A stretch of 50,984 nt of DNA from Pantoea septica (lineage in GTDB: Bacteria; Pseudomonadota; Gammaproteobacteria; Enterobacterales; Enterobacteriaceae), in the NCBI RefSeq assembly GCF_002095575.1, contig NZ_MLJJ01000027.1, positions 1 to 50,984 on the forward strand. Direction: 5' to 3'. Positions 39,381 through 47,704 of the stretch are shown here, piece after piece. The notes beneath the pieces are model-generated. The model was not told the origin of the DNA. It saw only the letters and a program-made list of their open reading frames with translations, and searched no databases. The position numbers and the translations under genes are program-made. Position 1 is the first letter of the stretch, and every line of letters begins with the position of its first letter.

Positions 39381-39521
39381 GGTAAATCCCTCGCCCGTCC
39401 CGGATGGGTTAATTTCGCTGCGCAATTTCACCGCAAACCCGCGATTTTAGCAATGCCGCCCTTGAGATAGCCTTCACATTCCCCGACACTGGGCTTTTCC
39501 CGACGATAAGAAGAGGTTGCA

Positions 39522-40361
39522 ATGACAGCCATATTTGTCTCCGCTGACTGGTTAAATGAACACTACGCCGACGAGAATGTGCAGGTGCTGGACGTCCGCA
39601 TGCTGCCGCCGGGCCAGGAGGCCGTGCGCAATATCACGGCGGAGTATCTGGCAGGCCACCTGCCGGGCGCGCCTTTCTTCGATATTGAAGCGCTTTCCGA
39701 CCATACCAGCCCTTATCCTCATATGATGCCGCGCGCCGAACGTTTCGCCGTGGCGATGCGCGAACTAGGCGTTCATAGCGACAAACATCTGGTGGTTTAC
39801 GACGAGGGCAACCTCTTCTCTGCGCCGCGCGCCTGGTGGATGCTGCGCGCGTTCGGCGTTACGCAGGTGTCGATCCTGGCGGGCGGCCTGCAGGGCTGGA
39901 AAGCGGCGGGTCTGCCGCTGGCGACCGGCCAGGTCGCGCTGCCTGAAGGCGAGTTCGAGGCGACCTTCGATGAGGCGCAGGTCCGGCGCCTGACCGATGT
40001 GCTGCTGATCAGTCATGAGGGCGGCGCGCAGATCGTCGACGCGCGCGCAGCGAACCGCTTCAAGGCCGAAGTCGATGAGCCGCGTCCCGGCCTGCATCGC
40101 GGCCATATTCCCCGCAGCCTGAACGTCCCCTGGAACGATCTGGTGGCGAATGGCGCCCTGAAGCCGGAAGCCGAACTGCGCGCGGTTTTTGCCCGAGCGG
40201 GCGTGAAGCTGGATGAGCCGGTGGTGGCGAGTTGCGGTTCAGGCGTGACCGCCGTGGTGGTGATCCTGGCGCTGACCGTGCTGGGCGCGCGCAACGTCAC
40301 GCTCTATGACGGCTCCTGGAGCGAATGGGGCAGTCGGGACGATCTGCCGATCGAGAAGTAA
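39522..40361 (+). CDS. sseA: 3-mercaptopyruvate sulfurtransferase
   Basis: Transfers sulfur from 3-mercaptopyruvate to thiophilic acceptors, giving pyruvate. The 279 residues (E. coli 281) form two rhodanese domains; the active loop of the second is CGSGVT with C238, diagnostic of mercaptopyruvate rather than thiosulfate sulfurtransferases. It is divergent from yfhM and convergent with sseB. Confidence 0.97.
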   Translation: MTAIFVSADWLNEHYADENVQVLDVRMLPPGQEAVRNITAEYLAGHLPGAPFFDIEALSDHTSPYPHMMPRAERFAVAMRELGVHSDKHLVVYDEGNLFSAPRAWWMLRAFGVTQVSILAGGLQGWKAAGLPLATGQVALPEGEFEATFDEAQVRRLTDVLLISHEGGAQIVDARAANRFKAEVDEPRPGLHRGHIPRSLNVPWNDLVANGALKPEAELRAVFARAGVKLDEPVVASCGSGVTAVVVILALTVLGARNVTLYDGSWSEWGSRDDLPIEK

Positions 40362-40363
40362 CC

Positions 40364-40388
40364 CGGGTGCGGCATCGCGCCGCACCCG
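40364..40388. terminator. Bidirectional terminator between sseA and sseB
   Basis: CGGGTGCGGC-ATCGC-GCCGCACCCG, a ten-base perfect stem between the convergent stops. It lacks a T run, so efficiency is uncertain. Confidence 0.6.
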
Positions 40389-40389
40389 A

Positions 40390-41154
40390 TTAGATAATGC
40401 GCGGGCTGCCTTTGAAGTCGCGCAGGAAACTGCCCCAGCGACGCTCGTAAAAAGGCGTAATGTGGGCGGTGAAAAAGTGGCTGATGCCCTTCTCGTCCGC
40501 CACGACTTCGCAGATATCGATCGGCGCATCGTCCGGCAGCGTGTCAGTCGCAACGCTGCCTGCCGCCTGAATAATTGCTTCAATATCGCTTTCCGCTTCG
40601 ATGCCGATCAGCAGATTCGGCTGCTCCTCCGCGCTTTCGCGAATGCTGGCGATAAAGGCGCGGCGCACCTGTTTGTATTTGCTGAACAGCTGCGTCAGCG
40701 AGTCGATCATCTGCGCGGGCGGCGTCTCTACCTCCGACAGCAGCAGCGCGTGGCCGCCTTCCAGCACGGTTTGCTGGCTTAGCGCGTCGCCCTCTTCGCC
40801 CAGCAGATGGGCGATCTCCGCCGGAGAGAACTCTTTGCCGGCGGGCAGTTTGGGATTCAGGAACAGCGTTTCGCCGCGCGTCATCTCAAACAGCGTGCGT
40901 ACCGGCAGGCGCAGATAAGCCTGCTCGCCCGCGATCGCTTCGCTCATTGCCTCCTGCGAGGTAAAAAACGGAATGACGCTGCGGCCATCCTCTTTTTCCC
41001 AGTGCTGCAGATCGACCGGCGTATCCGCCGCGAACTGCGTCTCGGTACTTTCGCCCGGCACCCAGACGTCGGCGGCCAGCAACAGCTGAAAAAATTCCGG
41101 ACGGTGCGCCGGCTCGGTTGCCGCCAGCTTCAGCACCTCTTCAAGACGGTTCAT
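40390..41154 (-). CDS. sseB: SseB family protein (enhanced serine sensitivity)
   Basis: A 254-residue cytoplasmic protein (E. coli SseB 258); overexpression in E. coli enhances serine sensitivity, but its molecular role is unknown. The N-terminal SseB domain (LEEVLKLAATEPAHRPEFFQ) and C-terminal domain (GISHFFTAHITPFYERRWGS) are complete. It lies 47 bp after pepB and may be co-transcribed with it. Confidence 0.95.
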   Translation of the reverse strand: MNRLEEVLKLAATEPAHRPEFFQLLLAADVWVPGESTETQFAADTPVDLQHWEKEDGRSVIPFFTSQEAMSEAIAGEQAYLRLPVRTLFEMTRGETLFLNPKLPAGKEFSPAEIAHLLGEEGDALSQQTVLEGGHALLLSEVETPPAQMIDSLTQLFSKYKQVRRAFIASIRESAEEQPNLLIGIEAESDIEAIIQAAGSVATDTLPDDAPIDICEVVADEKGISHFFTAHITPFYERRWGSFLRDFKGSPRII

Positions 41155-41201
41155 GTTTTGCCTTTCTCACTAAGGCGACGGGCACGCCGTCGCCGGATCC
41201 T

Positions 41202-42488
41202 TTACTTGAGCAGCAGATTCGCCAGGGTGCGCACGCCGATGCCGGTAGCCCCTGCCGACCACTGATCCACCGCGCCTTTACGGTAGGTCGCCGAACAGTC
41301 GATGTGCAACCAGCCTTCCTGATAGCGGGTGACGAAGTGCGACAGAAACGCCGCCGCGCTGCTTGCGCCCGCCGAATGCGCCGCGCTGGCGATATTATTG
41401 AGGTCGGCGAAATTCGAAGGCAGGTGGTTGCGGTGGAACTCCGCCAGCGGCAGACGCCAGAACGGCTCGTTCTCGCTGGTGGCGCTACCCATCAGCGACT
41501 GCGCCAGCACGTCGTCGAAGGTGAAGAGCGCGTGATAGTCGTTGCCCAGCGCGGTTTTCGCCGCGCCGGTCAGCGTCGCGGCGTCAATCAGCAGCGTCGG
41601 CTGCTGTTCGCTGGCGTCGATCAGGCCGTCGGCCAGCACCAGGCGCCCTTCCGCATCGGTGTTCATCACTTCGACCGATTTGCCGTTGCGGTAGCGGATG
41701 ATGTCGCCGAGGCGGAAAGCGTTGCCGCTGACCATATTGTCGGCGCAGCAGAGGAACAGCTTGACGCGCTGCGTCAGGCCGCGCGAAATGGCCAGCGCCA
41801 GCGCGCCGGTCAGGGTCGCCGCGCCGCCCATATCGGACTTCATCGAGTCCATAAAGGCGCTCTGCTTCAGGCTGTAGCCGCCGGTATCGAAGGTGATGCC
41901 TTTGCCGACCAGGCAGGCGTACACCGGCGCGCTGTCGTCGCCGGTCGGATTGTAGTCCAGCGCCAGCAGCACCGGTGGGCGGGTGGAGCCGCGTCCAACG
42001 GTATGCAGGCCGAGATAGCCCTGCGCGCGCAGATCGTCGCCGCGCGTAACGCGATAGCTTACCGCGTCGCCGCCGACCTCCCTGATGAGATCGATAGCGC
42101 CGTGCGCCAGATCCTCCGGACCCAGCTCTTCCGCCGGCAGGTTAATGGTGTCGCGCACCCAGTCGATAATGCGCAGACGGCGGGAAAACTCCGCCTGATC
42201 CTGTTCGTTCAGGGTCGGCCAGACGACGTTGCGCTCCCCTTTTGGACTGCGATAGCCCTGCCAGAACGCCCAGCACGGCTCCAGATCCCAGCCTTCGCCG
42301 CTCAGCGCGACGTTACGAATGCCCTGCCCGTCAATCTTGCGCGCCGCGCGCTGGATAGTATTGAGCTGATCCGCGCCGTGCAGGTGAATGGTCATGCCGC
42401 CGTCGTTGCTGGTCAGAATCGCTTTTTCGCCCCAGCGCGCATCAGCGGGCTGGTGGCTCAGCGTAATGTTCATCGGTTGTGTTGTCAT
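41202..42488 (-). CDS. pepB: Aminopeptidase B (peptidase B)
   Basis: M17 leucyl-type aminopeptidase requiring two metal ions. The 428 residues (E. coli 427) have the metal and catalytic signatures [22 protein letters not shown] and [17 protein letters not shown] 42488 has GGAG upstream. In E. coli it is the last gene after iscX; here only 155 bp separate it from iscS, because the genes between are missing. Confidence 0.98.
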   Translation of the reverse strand: MTTQPMNITLSHQPADARWGEKAILTSNDGGMTIHLHGADQLNTIQRAARKIDGQGIRNVALSGEGWDLEPCWAFWQGYRSPKGERNVVWPTLNEQDQAEFSRRLRIIDWVRDTINLPAEELGPEDLAHGAIDLIREVGGDAVSYRVTRGDDLRAQGYLGLHTVGRGSTRPPVLLALDYNPTGDDSAPVYACLVGKGITFDTGGYSLKQSAFMDSMKSDMGGAATLTGALALAISRGLTQRVKLFLCCADNMVSGNAFRLGDIIRYRNGKSVEVMNTDAEGRLVLADGLIDASEQQPTLLIDAATLTGAAKTALGNDYHALFTFDDVLAQSLMGSATSENEPFWRLPLAEFHRNHLPSNFADLNNIASAAHSAGASSAAAFLSHFVTRYQEGWLHIDCSATYRKGAVDQWSAGATGIGVRTLANLLLK

Positions 42489-42643
42489 CGCGAAACTCCA
42501 TATGCGTTATAAGTATCATCCAGCCAGAAGCGCAGGCTTTAGCCGTTAAACGTCAGACCTGATAACAGATATTGCCGGGTGACGCCAGCGGATCCAGCTG
42601 GAGGCGCGCCGTTTCCGGATTTCCCCGGAACAGGGCGCAGCCG
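42489..42643. other. Junction where iscU-iscA-hscB-hscA-fdx-iscX would be expected
   Basis: The 155 bp between iscS and pepB contain no readable part of IscU, IscA, HscB, HscA or ferredoxin in any frame. One short minus-strand stretch (42516-42530) reads FWLDD, faintly like the C-terminal WLDEAE of IscX, too short to count as proof. This looks like a deletion scar, with pepB now next to iscS. Confidence 0.7.
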
Positions 42644-43810
42644 TTAACGTGAGGCGGACACCGGCGCGCGCAGGCGAGCGACCACCTTTTGCACCAGCGC
42701 AATGGCGTAGTCGATCTCTTCTTCGGTGGTGAAGCGGCCGAGCGAAAAGCGCAGCGAACTGTGTGCCAGCGCCTCATCAAGGCCGATGGCGCGCAGCACG
42801 TAGGAGGGTTCCATGCTGGCGGAAGTGCAGGCCGAACCCGACGAGAGCGCCAGGTCTTTCAGCGCCATAATCAGCGACTCGCCGTCGACGCCAGCAAAGC
42901 TGATATTGAGAATATTGGGCGCGCTCTGCGCCAGATCGCCGTTAAGCTGCACGCCGTCCAGCGCGCTCAGCCCCTGCCACAGTCGCGCGCGCAGCGCGGC
43001 CAGGCGCGCCATCTCGCTTTCCTGCGCCTCGCGCGCGAGGTGAAAAGCTTCGCCCATACCGACGATTTGGTGCACCGGCAGCGTACCGGAACGCATGCCG
43101 CGCTCGTGTCCGCCGCCGTGCATCTGCGCGTCGATGGTGACTTTGGGTTTGCGTCGCACGTAAAGCGCGCCGATGCCTTTCGGGCCGTAGAGTTTATGAG
43201 CGGAGAACGACATCAGATCGACCTTGAGCTCGCTCAGGTCAATCGGCAGCTTGCCGACGCTCTGGGTGGCGTCGACATGGAAAAGGATGTCGCGAGCGCG
43301 GCACAGCTCGCCGATGGCGGCGATATCCTGAATCACGCCGATTTCGTTATTCACATGCATCAGCGACACCAGCACGGTGTCGTCGCGCAGCGCGGCGCGC
43401 ACGGCGTCCGGCGTAATAATGCCGTTGGCGGGCGGCGTCAGGTAAGTCACCGTAAAGCCTTCGCTTTCCAGCTGTTTGCAGCTGTCGAGCACCGCTTTGT
43501 GTTCGGTCTGGCTGGTGATGATATGTTGACCGCGCGCGCGCTGGGCATGCGCGGCACCTTTCAGGGCGAGGTTGTCCGATTCGGTCGCGCCGGAGGTGAA
43601 GATGATTTCACGCGGGTCGGCGTTGACCAGCTCCGCCACCTGATTGCGCGCCACGTCGACCGCCTCTTCCGCCTGCCAGCCGAAACGGTGCGAGCGCGAA
43701 GCCGGATTACCAAAGGTGCCGTCCAGCGTCAGGAACTGCATCATTTTGCTGGCCACACGCGGATCGGCCGGCGTCGTCGCGGCGTAATCCAGGTAAATCG
43801 GTAATTTCAT
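42644..43810 (-). CDS. iscS: Cysteine desulfurase IscS with altered, shortened C-terminus
   Basis: PLP enzyme that releases sulfur from cysteine as a persulfide for Fe-S assembly, tRNA thiolation and cofactor synthesis. ATG 43810 gives 388 residues (E. coli 404). Identity to E. coli is high throughout: [10 protein letters not shown] holds the active cysteine, and the PLP lysine lies in [13 protein letters not shown]. After [24 protein letters not shown] the sequence ends APVSASR instead of the conserved tail of about 20 residues ending SIEWAHH. In E. coli that tail forms part of the IscU docking surface, and iscU itself is missing next door. The enzyme is probably active but uncoupled from IscU. 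Confidence 0.95.
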   Translation of the reverse strand: MKLPIYLDYAATTPADPRVASKMMQFLTLDGTFGNPASRSHRFGWQAEEAVDVARNQVAELVNADPREIIFTSGATESDNLALKGAAHAQRARGQHIITSQTEHKAVLDSCKQLESEGFTVTYLTPPANGIITPDAVRAALRDDTVLVSLMHVNNEIGVIQDIAAIGELCRARDILFHVDATQSVGKLPIDLSELKVDLMSFSAHKLYGPKGIGALYVRRKPKVTIDAQMHGGGHERGMRSGTLPVHQIVGMGEAFHLAREAQESEMARLAALRARLWQGLSALDGVQLNGDLAQSAPNILNISFAGVDGESLIMALKDLALSSGSACTSASMEPSYVLRAIGLDEALAHSSLRFSLGRFTTEEEIDYAIALVQKVVARLRAPVSASR

Positions 43811-43899
43811 TGCGCTAAAGCTCCGTATCAAAAATCATACGTCTTTATAGCAGATTCGGCCCCCACCGCGTTAGCAGTAAGGGCCGCGCAGAAAGGGGA

Positions 43900-44397
43900 T
43901 CAGGAGGCGCGCAGATTGACGTTGATTTCCTGAACGCGGTTGTTCTGGAAACGACGATTGTCCTGTGAATTTTGACGGTCCGCCACGTCGAGGATTTCTT
44001 GATTGTTCACCAGCTCGGCCAGCGTGATGTTGTTCAGGAAATCGCTGATGCGCACGCTAAGATCGCGCCACAGCACATGGGTCAGGCAGCGTTCGCCGCC
44101 CTGGCAGCCCTCTTTGCCCTGGCACCTGGTGGCGTCGACGGACTCATCCACGGCGGTAATGACCTCGCCTACCGCAATCGCGCTGGACGCTTTGCCCAGC
44201 AGATAACCGCCGCCCGGGCCGCGCACGCTGGCGACCAGACCATGTTTACGCAGACGCGAGAATAACTGCTCCAGATAGGAGAGCGAAATGCCCTGACGCT
44301 CGGAAATGTCAGCCAGCGGAACCGGCCCCTGGTGAGAATGCAGGGCAACGTCCAGCATCGCGGTAACGGCGTAACGTCCTTTGGATGTCAGTCTCAT
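43900..44397 (-). CDS. iscR: Fe-S-sensing transcriptional regulator IscR
   Basis: Rrf2-family regulator that represses isc when carrying a [2Fe-2S] cluster. The 165 residues (E. coli 162) keep the winged HTH ([20 protein letters not shown]) and the three cluster cysteines and histidine (C92, C98, C104, H107 in [17 protein letters not shown]). Its promoter keeps two type 1 operator sites, so autoregulation appears intact even though the operon is reduced to iscRS. It lies 89 bp before iscS. Confidence 0.98.
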   Translation of the reverse strand: MRLTSKGRYAVTAMLDVALHSHQGPVPLADISERQGISLSYLEQLFSRLRKHGLVASVRGPGGGYLLGKASSAIAVGEVITAVDESVDATRCQGKEGCQGGERCLTHVLWRDLSVRISDFLNNITLAELVNNQEILDVADRQNSQDNRRFQNNRVQEINVNLRAS

Positions 44398-44459
44398 AGC
44401 GTACTACCTCAATAGCGTCCGGTTATCGGAGGATTAGCAAAAGATAGCCGAAGTCTGAC

Positions 44460-44509
44460 ATTCCCGAGTATTTTGGTCAACTATTTAACCAAGTAATTTA
44501 CTCAACTAC
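44460..44509 (-). promoter_or_regulatory. iscR promoter with two IscR type 1 sites
   Basis: On the minus strand ATAGTTGACCAAAATACTCGG... (44460-44484) and GTAGTTGAGTAAATTACTTGG... (44485-44509) both fit the type 1 consensus ATASYYGACT-N-AGTCRRSTAT with few mismatches, side by side as in E. coli. The distal site overlaps the end of trmJ. Confidence 0.8.
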
Positions 44510-45243
44510 TCTTTTTCGCCTTTACGCTTCTCAAACGAGGCGAGCATGCCGCGCAGAATATTCAGCTCGTCGCGCTCTGGACGGGCGCGCGTGTAGAGGC
44601 GGCGCAGCTTACTCATTACCTGTCCCGGATTGCCTTCGCGGATAAAGCCGCTGGTCAGCATCATCTGTTCCATGTGCTGATAGAAGCGCTCCAGATCGTC
44701 CACCAGCGGATAAGGCGATTCGGCGTACACCGGTGCGGGCTGCGCTTTTTCCTGCGCCGCCAGCCACGCCATACGCACCTCGTAGGCAATGATCTGCACC
44801 GCCATCGCCAGGTTGAGCGAACTGTATTCCGGGTTCGCCTGAATGGCGACATGGTAGTGGCATTTCTGCAGCTCTTCGTTGGTCAGTCCTACGCGTTCGC
44901 GGCCGAAGACCAGCGCCACCGGCTCCTGCTGCCCCTCTTCCACGCTTTTTACGCCGCATTCGCGCGCGTCTAGCATCGGCCAGGGCAGCGAGCGCGAGCG
45001 GGCGCTGGTGCCGACCACCAGGCTGCAGCCGGCGATGGCGTCGTCGAGCGTGTCGACAATCTGCGCGTCGCCGATCACGTCGCTGGCGCCCGCCGCCAGC
45101 GAGATCGCCTGCGAGTCAGGCTTCACCAGCGGATTAACCAGATAGAGATTGCTTAAGCCCATGGTTTTCATGGCGCGGGCCACGGAGCCCATATTGCCGG
45201 TGTGAGAGGTTTCCACCAGTACGATTCGAATATTTTGCAGCAT
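44506..45243 (-). CDS. trmJ: tRNA (cytidine/uridine-2'-O-)-methyltransferase TrmJ
   Basis: SPOUT-class enzyme that methylates the 2'-OH of position 32 in several tRNAs. The 245 residues (E. coli 246) carry the knotted-fold motifs [23 protein letters not shown] and [14 protein letters not shown]. The C-terminal helices form the dimer extension. It is divergent from suhB and precedes iscR, as in E. coli. Confidence 0.97.
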   Translation of the reverse strand: MLQNIRIVLVETSHTGNMGSVARAMKTMGLSNLYLVNPLVKPDSQAISLAAGASDVIGDAQIVDTLDDAIAGCSLVVGTSARSRSLPWPMLDARECGVKSVEEGQQEPVALVFGRERVGLTNEELQKCHYHVAIQANPEYSSLNLAMAVQIIAYEVRMAWLAAQEKAQPAPVYAESPYPLVDDLERFYQHMEQMMLTSGFIREGNPGQVMSKLRRLYTRARPERDELNILRGMLASFEKRKGEKE

Positions 45244-45311
45244 TAGGTTGGCGTCAGTGAGGAAATGATGGGCAGCATGCTAACATAAGTCGAGACATTT
45301 AAAGAATGCGC

Positions 45312-45348
45312 TGCTATACTCCGCGCCGTTTTTCCTCGTTCTTTAACA
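45312..45348 (+). promoter_or_regulatory. suhB promoter and leader boxA
   Basis: An extended -10, TG-C-TATACT (45312-45320), lies 46 bp before the suhB start. The leader holds GTTCTTTAACA (45338-45348), matching the Nus-factor boxA consensus. In E. coli SuhB is a Nus-complex component that represses its own gene through this leader boxA; the same arrangement is present here. Confidence 0.75.
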
Positions 45349-45365
45349 TCCAGTGAGAGATACCG

Positions 45366-46169
45366 ATGCATCCGATGCTCAACATCGCCGTGCGCGCTGC
45401 GCGCAAGGCCGGCAACCTGATTGCCAAAAATTATGAAACCCCGGACGCGGTCGAAGCGAACCAGAAAGGCAGCAACGACTTTGTTACCAATGTTGACCGT
45501 GATGCAGAACGACTGATTATCGAAGTGATTCGCAAATCCTACCCGCAGCACTCCATCATTACTGAAGAGAGTGGCGAACTGGCGGGCGACGATCAGGATA
45601 TTCAATGGGTTATCGATCCGCTGGATGGCACGACCAACTTTATCAAACGCCTGCCGCATTTCTCTGTTTCAATCGCCGTGCGCATTAAAGGCCGTACCGA
45701 AGTGGCGGTGGTTTACGATCCGATGCGCAATGAGCTCTTTACCGCCGTGCGCGGTCAGGGCGCGCAGCTTAACGGTTACCGTCTGCGCGGCAGCACCGCT
45801 CGCGATCTTGACGGCACCATTCTCGCCACTGGCTTCCCGTTCAAAACCAAGCAGCACGCCCCGGCCTTCATGAATGTGGTCACGAAGCTGTTTACCCAGT
45901 GCGCCGACTTCCGCCGCACCGGCTCCGCTGCGCTGGACCTGGCCTACGTGGCCGCCGGCCGCGTTGACGGCTATTTTGAAATCGGCCTGAAGCCGTGGGA
46001 TTTCGCAGCCGGCGAACTGCTGGTGCGTGAAGCGGGCGGTCTGGTCACGGACTTTACCGGCGGTCACGGTTATATGCACTCGGGCAACATCGTGGCGGGC
46101 AACCCGCGCGTGGTGAAATCGCTGCTCTCCAGCATGCGTGACGAGCTGAGCGAAGCGCTGAAGCGCTAA
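45366..46169 (+). CDS. suhB: SuhB, inositol-1-monophosphatase family Nus factor
   Basis: The 267 residues equal the E. coli length. Metal-binding motifs of inositol monophosphatases are complete: ITEESGE, WVIDPLDGTTNF and GSAALDLAYVAAGRVDGYFE. In E. coli its main role is as a component of the NusA/B/E/G antitermination complex on rRNA transcripts. The leader boxA supports that role here. A strong terminator follows. Confidence 0.97.
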   Translation: MHPMLNIAVRAARKAGNLIAKNYETPDAVEANQKGSNDFVTNVDRDAERLIIEVIRKSYPQHSIITEESGELAGDDQDIQWVIDPLDGTTNFIKRLPHFSVSIAVRIKGRTEVAVVYDPMRNELFTAVRGQGAQLNGYRLRGSTARDLDGTILATGFPFKTKQHAPAFMNVVTKLFTQCADFRRTGSAALDLAYVAAGRVDGYFEIGLKPWDFAAGELLVREAGGLVTDFTGGHGYMHSGNIVAGNPRVVKSLLSSMRDELSEALKR

Positions 46170-46176
46170 GATGAGA

Positions 46177-46202
46177 AAGGCGGCTTTAAGCCGCCTTTTT
46201 CT
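46177..46202 (+). terminator. suhB terminator
   Basis: AAGGCGGCT-TTA-AGCCGCCTT stem (46177-46197) followed by a T run, seven bases after the suhB stop. Confidence 0.9.
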
Positions 46203-46220
46203 CGGGCAGATTTCGTGCCC

Positions 46221-46406
46221 ACGGGGTTGGCATAAACCGATCGCAAAGTCGCTTGAGTCATCCCTGACCGCTCGGCCCGCGCAGTTACGCACCTCTTCCC
46301 TGAGGCGCGCCCGTAAGCGGGCAACGCGTTGCGTTGTTCAAAAACGCTCCCGGCGTTTTTGTCCATGCCGCGGGACGCTTTGCTCTTCGGTTTATGCCTA
46401 CCCCGT
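46221..46406. repeat. 186-bp element with 20-bp terminal inverted repeats
   Basis: Left end ACGGGGTTGGCATAAACCGA (46221-46240); the reverse complement of the right end (46387-46406) is identical at 19 of 20 positions, and GCAAAG is shared further in. Inside are two more hairpins: GCCCG/CGGGC (46309-46322) and CAAAAACGC-N5-GCGTTTTTG (46339-46361). There is no convincing gene inside; a 66-residue minus-strand frame (46166-46366) covers most of it. The layout suits a MITE or a family-specific intergenic repeat of the ERIC type. I see only one copy in this window. Confidence 0.65.
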
Positions 46407-46430
46407 TTCAGAATCGGTGCGTATTTGCAT

Positions 46431-46459
46431 AAAAAAAGCGGCTTTTCAGCCGCTTTTTT
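46431..46459. terminator. Bidirectional terminator after the membrane-protein gene
   Basis: A7-GCGGCT-TTTC-AGCCGC-T6: a six-base GC stem flanked by A and T runs, effective on both strands. It lies just after the minus-strand gene ending at 46478. Confidence 0.85.
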
Positions 46460-46477
46460 ATTAGCTCAATCTCACAC

Positions 46478-47491
46478 TTAACGACGTTCGTGGCTCAGCA
46501 CCTGACGCGGTTGAGTGCGACGACCGATGCGGCCCATCACGCCAGCCAGCACCGCTTCAATCAGCAGCATAAAGAAGGCGTACCAGCTCGCTTTCGCGGT
46601 AGCCGCAGCAGCCTGCTCAGCCGCCTCGCGCGCTTTCTGTTCTGCCTGCTGCTTCAGCTGTTGATACTGCTGCATCGCTTTCTGATAGCTCTGTTCGGTC
46701 TGGCTAACGATCTGCTCAACTTCCTGATCGCTTTTACCGGTGCGCGCCTTGATGATATTTTTCAGCGCGTCGCGGTCAGCCGCCTGCAGGGTATCGGCAT
46801 GACGATTCATTACGCCGCTAATCCAGTTGGTAATATCGGTATCGGCGTTCTGCGGATTTTGCGCGGTATTTTTCGCCTGGTTTTCGGCATTATTCGCTTC
46901 GCTATTCGCGTCCTGCTGTAAATTTTCCGGCTGCAGTTCAGGTTTGCCGGTCTGACGCAGCGTGGTGGTCAGTTCATTCTGCAAGTCGTCGAGGTTGATA
47001 TTATTCTCCTGCAGCTTCTGTTTCGCATAATCGGTCACAGAAGGGGCCGCTGCGGAAATACCGTTGCCTGCCGCCTGAAAGCCTGCGCCAATAATATTAA
47101 ATGCGCCACCGATCAGGCTGCTGGCAAGAGAAACGGCCAGCCAGATAGTAAATAAGGTGCTGAGACCAAACATCAGCAGACCATGCAGCGCGCCTTCACG
47201 CTGCGCCAGACGGCCCGCCAGATAGCTACCTACCGCCATGGCGATCAACATGCTTAGACCGGTCCAGACCAGGGCGCCGGTGCCAAGATGCTGCAGCGGA
47301 TTTTGCTCCTGCTGCGGATCGACGGTAGTGGCGCCAATCGCGGTTCCGAGCAGCGTCAGTAAAATATGCACAATCAGCGCGCCAATTACGCCAGCGAATA
47401 CGGCGCTCCATGAAATACGCTTTAACGGTAATCCCGCGTGCGTTTCAGTAATGGTCTCTGTTGGGCCATTATTAATCCGGGTTTCGTGCAT
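46478..47491 (-). CDS. Inner-membrane protein with long coiled-coil, unknown function
   Basis: A 337-residue protein I do not recognise by gene name. After a polar N-terminus there are three hydrophobic segments (about 24-48, 72-94 and 104-128), then an amphipathic, Q/N/A-rich region (about 150-305, TEQSYQKAMQQYQQLKQQAE) with coiled-coil character, and a final membrane helix (WYAFFMLLIEAVLAGVMG, about 306-323). ATG 47491 is chosen because GAGGAG precedes it; an in-frame ATG 117 bases upstream adds a low-complexity start. It resembles enterobacterial hypothetical membrane proteins sometimes loosely labelled CAP-Gly. It lies in the insertion between suhB and csiE. Confidence 0.75.
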   Translation of the reverse strand: MHETRINNGPTETITETHAGLPLKRISWSAVFAGVIGALIVHILLTLLGTAIGATTVDPQQEQNPLQHLGTGALVWTGLSMLIAMAVGSYLAGRLAQREGALHGLLMFGLSTLFTIWLAVSLASSLIGGAFNIIGAGFQAAGNGISAAAPSVTDYAKQKLQENNINLDDLQNELTTTLRQTGKPELQPENLQQDANSEANNAENQAKNTAQNPQNADTDITNWISGVMNRHADTLQAADRDALKNIIKARTGKSDQEVEQIVSQTEQSYQKAMQQYQQLKQQAEQKAREAAEQAAAATAKASWYAFFMLLIEAVLAGVMGRIGRRTQPRQVLSHERR

Positions 47492-47664
47492 GGTGGTTCT
47501 CCTCGCAACAGACAACGTTAAATAATCAATATTAATAAAGCGACAATACATGTGGTTGTTGTTATTTAGCGTAGACGAGAAAACTATTTTCACCACAGTA
47601 AGCAGCAATATATTGCAGTTAGCGAAGCGTGAATATTTGAGATAAGCAAAGCGGAATAAAGCAA

Positions 47665-47691
47665 GGACGCAAGCTACTATTTTTTGCGTCC
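47665..47691 (-). terminator. Probable terminator of the ZevAB-like pair
   Basis: GGACGCAA/TTGCGTCC arms with an 11-base loop, 14 bp after the transporter stop; the minus-strand continuation TTGCTTTATT is only moderately T-rich. Confidence 0.5.
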
Positions 47692-47704
47692 CCTGTTGCG
47701 GTTG

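Noticed and set aside
42553..42780. 75-codon minus-strand frame across the iscS end, considered as a remnant of iscU or of the IscS tail
   Set aside because: Its non-overlapping part (ending ASPGNICYQV) matches no part of IscU, IscA, HscB, Fdx or the IscS tail.
46166..46366. 66-codon minus-strand frame downstream of suhB
   Set aside because: It begins within the repeat element's inner hairpin and runs through the suhB terminator; more likely a by-product of the repeat.
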